Source of the DNA: Thiotrichales bacterium
GTDB lineage: Bacteria; Pseudomonadota; Gammaproteobacteria; Francisellales; CACEW01
Direction of reading: 5' to 3'
Assembly: GCA_947476405.1 (NCBI GenBank)
Contig: CANJQG010000062.1
Location: forward strand, 1 to 8,397
DNA length: 8,397 bases
The notes beneath the pieces were generated by a model. The model worked only from the letters and a program-made list of their open reading frames with translations, did not search any database and was not told the DNA's origin. This document shows, piece after piece, positions 6,510-8,397 of the stretch (the first letter of the stretch is position 1; every line of letters begins with the position of its first letter). Both the position numbers and the translations under genes were made by a program.

Positions 6510-8041
6510 ATGATAAAATCTCCTCGGCGAACGCCAAATGCAGCCAAACTTAAAAAATAAATCAGCACGCCGCCCCCCATCAATAAAAACAGATGCAAAA
6601 CACGCATGAAGGGATGCCAGACCACCCAATGCTGCAAATTTCCCTGCAGAAAATGCACCACCAAAACCATTAAAATATTACCCACAATCGATCCCAACAA
6701 AACTTTACGCCACCCCGGCCGAAAAATCAGCAAATTTTGTTTGTATAAAATAAACAATAAAGCCAGTGAATTAAACATCGCTGCGATTGAGGTCGCCAAT
6801 GCAAGGCCAACATGATGTAAAGGAAAAATTAAAATCGTATTGAACACGATATTCACCCCGACTGCAATCATGCCAATCTTAACAGGCGTTTTCATATCCT
6901 GACGGGAATAAAAAGCAGAGACGACAATTTTGACCATAATAAAAAAGAATAAGCCCGCCGAAAACGCCCAGAGACTTTCCTCTGTCATTCTCACATCTAA
7001 AAAATTAAAATGTCCATATTGAAACAGCGTCACCAAAATAGGGCCCGCTAAAACCGCCAATCCCACTGCACAGGGCGAGGCCACCATGACAATTAGCTTC
7101 AGCGCCCAATCCAGCGCTCGCTTAAATTCCGCCTCATTTTTGCAAGCCATTTGTTCAGAAAGATGCGGCATCACAACCGTCGCCAAAGCAATCCCAAACA
7201 CCCCCAGCGGAAACTGCATCAAGCGATCTGCATAATACAGCCAGGATACACTGCCTGTCGGCAAAAAAGTCGCATACATACTATCAAGCAGCATCCCAAT
7301 TTGTGCGACTGATACGCCAAATAAAGCAGGCAGCATCATCCGCATAATTCGCCTGACATTGGGATCACGCCACCCCCATTTTGGCCAAACCAGCACATCC
7401 AGGCGCCAGAGGAAAGGAATCTGTAAAAGCAATTGTAAAACACCCGCCAACATCACACCCCAGGCCACGGCCTCAATCGGCTGATTTTTAAAATACGGAC
7501 TAAAACTCACCGCAGCCCAACCCATTGATAAACTCAAGACCAGAGGCGTTACCGCCGGCACAGCATACTGTTTAAAGGCATTCTGAATACTGCCCGCCAA
7601 ACCGGTCATCGAAATAAAAAAGATATACGGAAACATCACGCGCAATAAATGGTTTAAAGTGGAAAATTTTTCTGGATCATGAACATAAGCTGGCGCAAAA
7701 ATAAAAGCCCACAAGGGCGAAGCCAATACCCCCAGGACACTGACAACCAACAAAATCAAGCCTAATGTGCCCGCAACCCGTGCAATTAACTCTTTTAACT
7801 CCTGATGTGATTGCTGTACTTTGACCTCTTTCAAAACCGGCATAAAGGCTTGCGAAAATGCGCCTTCTGCAAAAATTTTCCGCAAAAAATTAGGAATCCG
7901 AAAGGCAATCACAAACGCATCCATCTCCGCACCCGCTCCGAAGACAATGGCAAAAACATTCTCACGCAAAAACCCAATCAAGCGCGAAAGAAGAGTCAGA
8001 ATACTGACAAGGGAAGTGGATTTAAAAAGCTGTTTACTCAT
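6506..8041 (-). CDS. murJ: Lipid II flippase MurJ (MviN)
   Basis: A 511-residue inner-membrane protein, the same length as E. coli MurJ, with about 14 hydrophobic helices. It flips undecaprenyl-linked peptidoglycan precursor (lipid II) to the periplasm. The opening SRLIGFLRE, GAGAEMDAF and RIPNFLRKIFAEGAFSQAF blocks are highly conserved. Arg20, Arg26, Asp41 and Arg54 align with the essential E. coli residues R18, R24, D39 and R52, and Arg273 in YYADRLMQFPLG aligns with R270 of the central cavity. It is the first gene of the operon. Its TGA overlaps the TTG of ribF, so MurJ translation probably feeds RibF. A ribosome site before the ATG is weak (AAAGAG). The ribosomal protein S20 gene often found divergent to murJ in gammaproteobacteria is absent; an IS66-type element lies there instead. 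Confidence 0.97.
   Translation of the reverse strand: MSKQLFKSTSLVSILTLLSRLIGFLRENVFAIVFGAGAEMDAFVIAFRIPNFLRKIFAEGAFSQAFMPVLKEVKVQQSHQELKELIARVAGTLGLILLVVSVLGVLASPLWAFIFAPAYVHDPEKFSTLNHLLRVMFPYIFFISMTGLAGSIQNAFKQYAVPAVTPLVLSLSMGWAAVSFSPYFKNQPIEAVAWGVMLAGVLQLLLQIPFLWRLDVLVWPKWGWRDPNVRRIMRMMLPALFGVSVAQIGMLLDSMYATFLPTGSVSWLYYADRLMQFPLGVFGIALATVVMPHLSEQMACKNEAEFKRALDWALKLIVMVASPCAVGLAVLAGPILVTLFQYGHFNFLDVRMTEESLWAFSAGLFFFIMVKIVVSAFYSRQDMKTPVKIGMIAVGVNIVFNTILIFPLHHVGLALATSIAAMFNSLALLFILYKQNLLIFRPGWRKVLLGSIVGNILMVLVVHFLQGNLQHWVVWHPFMRVLHLFLLMGGGVLIYFLSLAAFGVRRGDFII
6520..6525 (-). promoter_or_regulatory. Ribosome binding site of ribF (supports TTG start)
   Basis: GAGGAG lies in the last codons of murJ, ten bases before the TTG at 6509-6507. 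No comparable site precedes the downstream ATG at 6476-6474, so it supports the TTG start and a coupled murJ-ribF junction. Confidence 0.6.
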
Positions 8042-8072
8042 AGAGACTCTTTATTTTTCAGCTATTCTGCCA

Positions 8073-8100
8073 TATTTAGCGGATGGATACTAGAGGTCAA
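8073..8100 (-). promoter_or_regulatory. Candidate promoter of the murJ-ribF-prmB-queA operon
   Basis: On the minus strand TTGACC (8100-8095) is followed after 16 bp by TAAATA (8078-8073). The -35 is five of six to consensus and the -10 is poor. The leader would be about 25-30 nt. This is the best match in the murJ upstream gap. Confidence 0.4.
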
Positions 8101-8133
8101 GATGGCATTTAATCGCCCGAATTTGATATTACT

Positions 8134-8183
8134 GGGTTTGAAATTCCTTAGCGCACCTTTTCATTCCATTGATTTTCAAACCC
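8134..8183. repeat. Inverted repeat upstream of murJ
   Basis: GGGTTTGAAATTC (8134-8146) and GATTTTCAAACCC (8171-8183) are inverted copies matching at 12 of 13 positions, with a perfect outer 10 bp and a 24-base loop. No T-tract follows on either strand, so it does not look like an intrinsic terminator. It lies between the murJ promoter and the IS66 leader. It could be the ends of a tiny element, a regulator site or a remnant of a disrupted gene. Confidence 0.5.
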
Positions 8184-8299
8184 CCGTTTAGGTAGATTTA
8201 TGTGCGATGAGCAATTGCAATCACCACCACCCGGATTTCGCGATCAATCGTATGCGCTCAAACAACCACATCTAACGGCCTAAACTAAAATATGAGAAA

Positions 8300-8326
8300 C
8301 TCCTGACTGAGCAAACCAAGCAGGAG
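8300..8326 (+). promoter_or_regulatory. Hairpin masking the ribosome site of the IS66 ORF
   Basis: CTCCTG (8300-8305) pairs with CAGGAG (8321-8326), with two more pairs (C8307-G8320, T8308-A8319) beyond a bulged A. The 3' arm contains the Shine-Dalgarno AGGAG (8322-8326), five bases before the ATG at 8332. Transcripts starting upstream would hide the ribosome site. Several IS families use such structures to avoid expression from neighbouring promoters, so a similar role is plausible here. Confidence 0.5.
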
Positions 8327-8331
8327 CAAAC

Positions 8332-8397
8332 ATGTTAAAAAGAGAAGCAGATCTGAGTGAATGGCAGAAGCTGTCAGACGATTGGGAGCAATCAGGC
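8332..8397 (+). CDS. IS66-type accessory protein (TnpA-like), N-terminal fragment cut by window end
   Basis: The first 22 codons of an ORF starting at ATG 8332 with AGGAG five bases upstream. The peptide begins MLKREADLSEWQKL and continues with a DDWEQSG stretch. This is the characteristic opening of the small helix-turn-helix TnpA-like proteins that precede tnpB and tnpC in IS66 elements, where SEWQxLxxxWxxSGLS leads into the DNA-binding motif. The rest is outside the window. Orientation matches the IS66 transposase tail at 1-218. The two pieces are different parts of such elements, so they belong either to two copies or to one element joined around the window ends. The call is based on a short stretch. 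Confidence 0.7.
   Translation, partial: MLKREADLSEWQKLSDDWEQSG

Noticed and set aside
6510..6629. N-terminal extension of the ribF open frame to an ATG at 6629
   Set aside because: It lies wholly within murJ in another frame, has no resemblance to RibF, and no ribosome site; TTG at 6509 gives the family length.
8103..8191. Short plus-strand ORF of 29 codons upstream of murJ, with AGAGG before its ATG
   Set aside because: No recognisable family, overlaps the inverted repeat and the murJ promoter region; it could be a gene start truncated by the IS but there is no support.
1..8397. CRISPR array, toxin-antitoxin pair or phage-defence cluster
   Set aside because: No repeat-spacer pattern and no gene of those families was seen; the phased pentamers are far too short and close for CRISPR repeats.

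Overview
The window looks like a chromosomal stretch of a gammaproteobacterium of moderate-to-low GC. The evidence is an E. coli-like murJ-ribF pair, a PrmB-type methyltransferase (largely restricted to Proteobacteria), a CCA-encoding tRNA-Arg and a T6SS TssA-like protein. I cannot place it more precisely. A host-associated or environmental lineage with mobile elements is plausible, but that is inference.

Layout, left to right. Positions 1-218 are the 3' end of an IS66-family transposase. Positions 219-439 have no gene but hold two arrays of a YGAAC pentamer repeated at exactly 10-bp steps, with a small hairpin between them. They lie against the 3' end of a tRNA-Arg(CCT) gene on the minus strand (440-516). 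A tssA-like gene follows on the plus strand (610-1710). It meets a minus-strand catabolic-type acetolactate synthase gene (1723-3351) tail to tail, 12 bp apart. A divergent promoter region (3352-3477) separates that gene from a plus-strand cold-shock-domain gene (3478-3690). The end of the cold-shock gene overlaps by 17 bp the end of a tight minus-strand operon read from 8041 to 3674: murJ, ribF, prmB, queA. Positions 8042-8331 hold the putative murJ promoter, a 13-bp imperfect inverted repeat, and the leader of a second IS66-type element, whose first ORF starts at 8332 and runs off the window.

The operon groups lipid II flipping (MurJ), FAD/FMN synthesis (RibF), methylation of ribosomal protein L3 (PrmB) and a queuosine-tRNA step (QueA). 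The genes overlap or nearly touch, so co-transcription and translational coupling are likely. Two starts are non-ATG: TTG for ribF and GTG for queA. The acetolactate synthase stands without a decarboxylase partner here, and the TssA-like gene without any other T6SS gene.

The parts most worth a second look are the 10-bp-phased repeats beside the tRNA (possible integrase or other DNA-binding-protein sites marking an integration locus), the back-to-back overlapping promoters for tRNA-Arg and tssA, the ribosome-site-masking hairpin in front of the IS66 ORF, and the two same-orientation IS66 pieces that bound the window. I did not find a clearly new multi-gene system.
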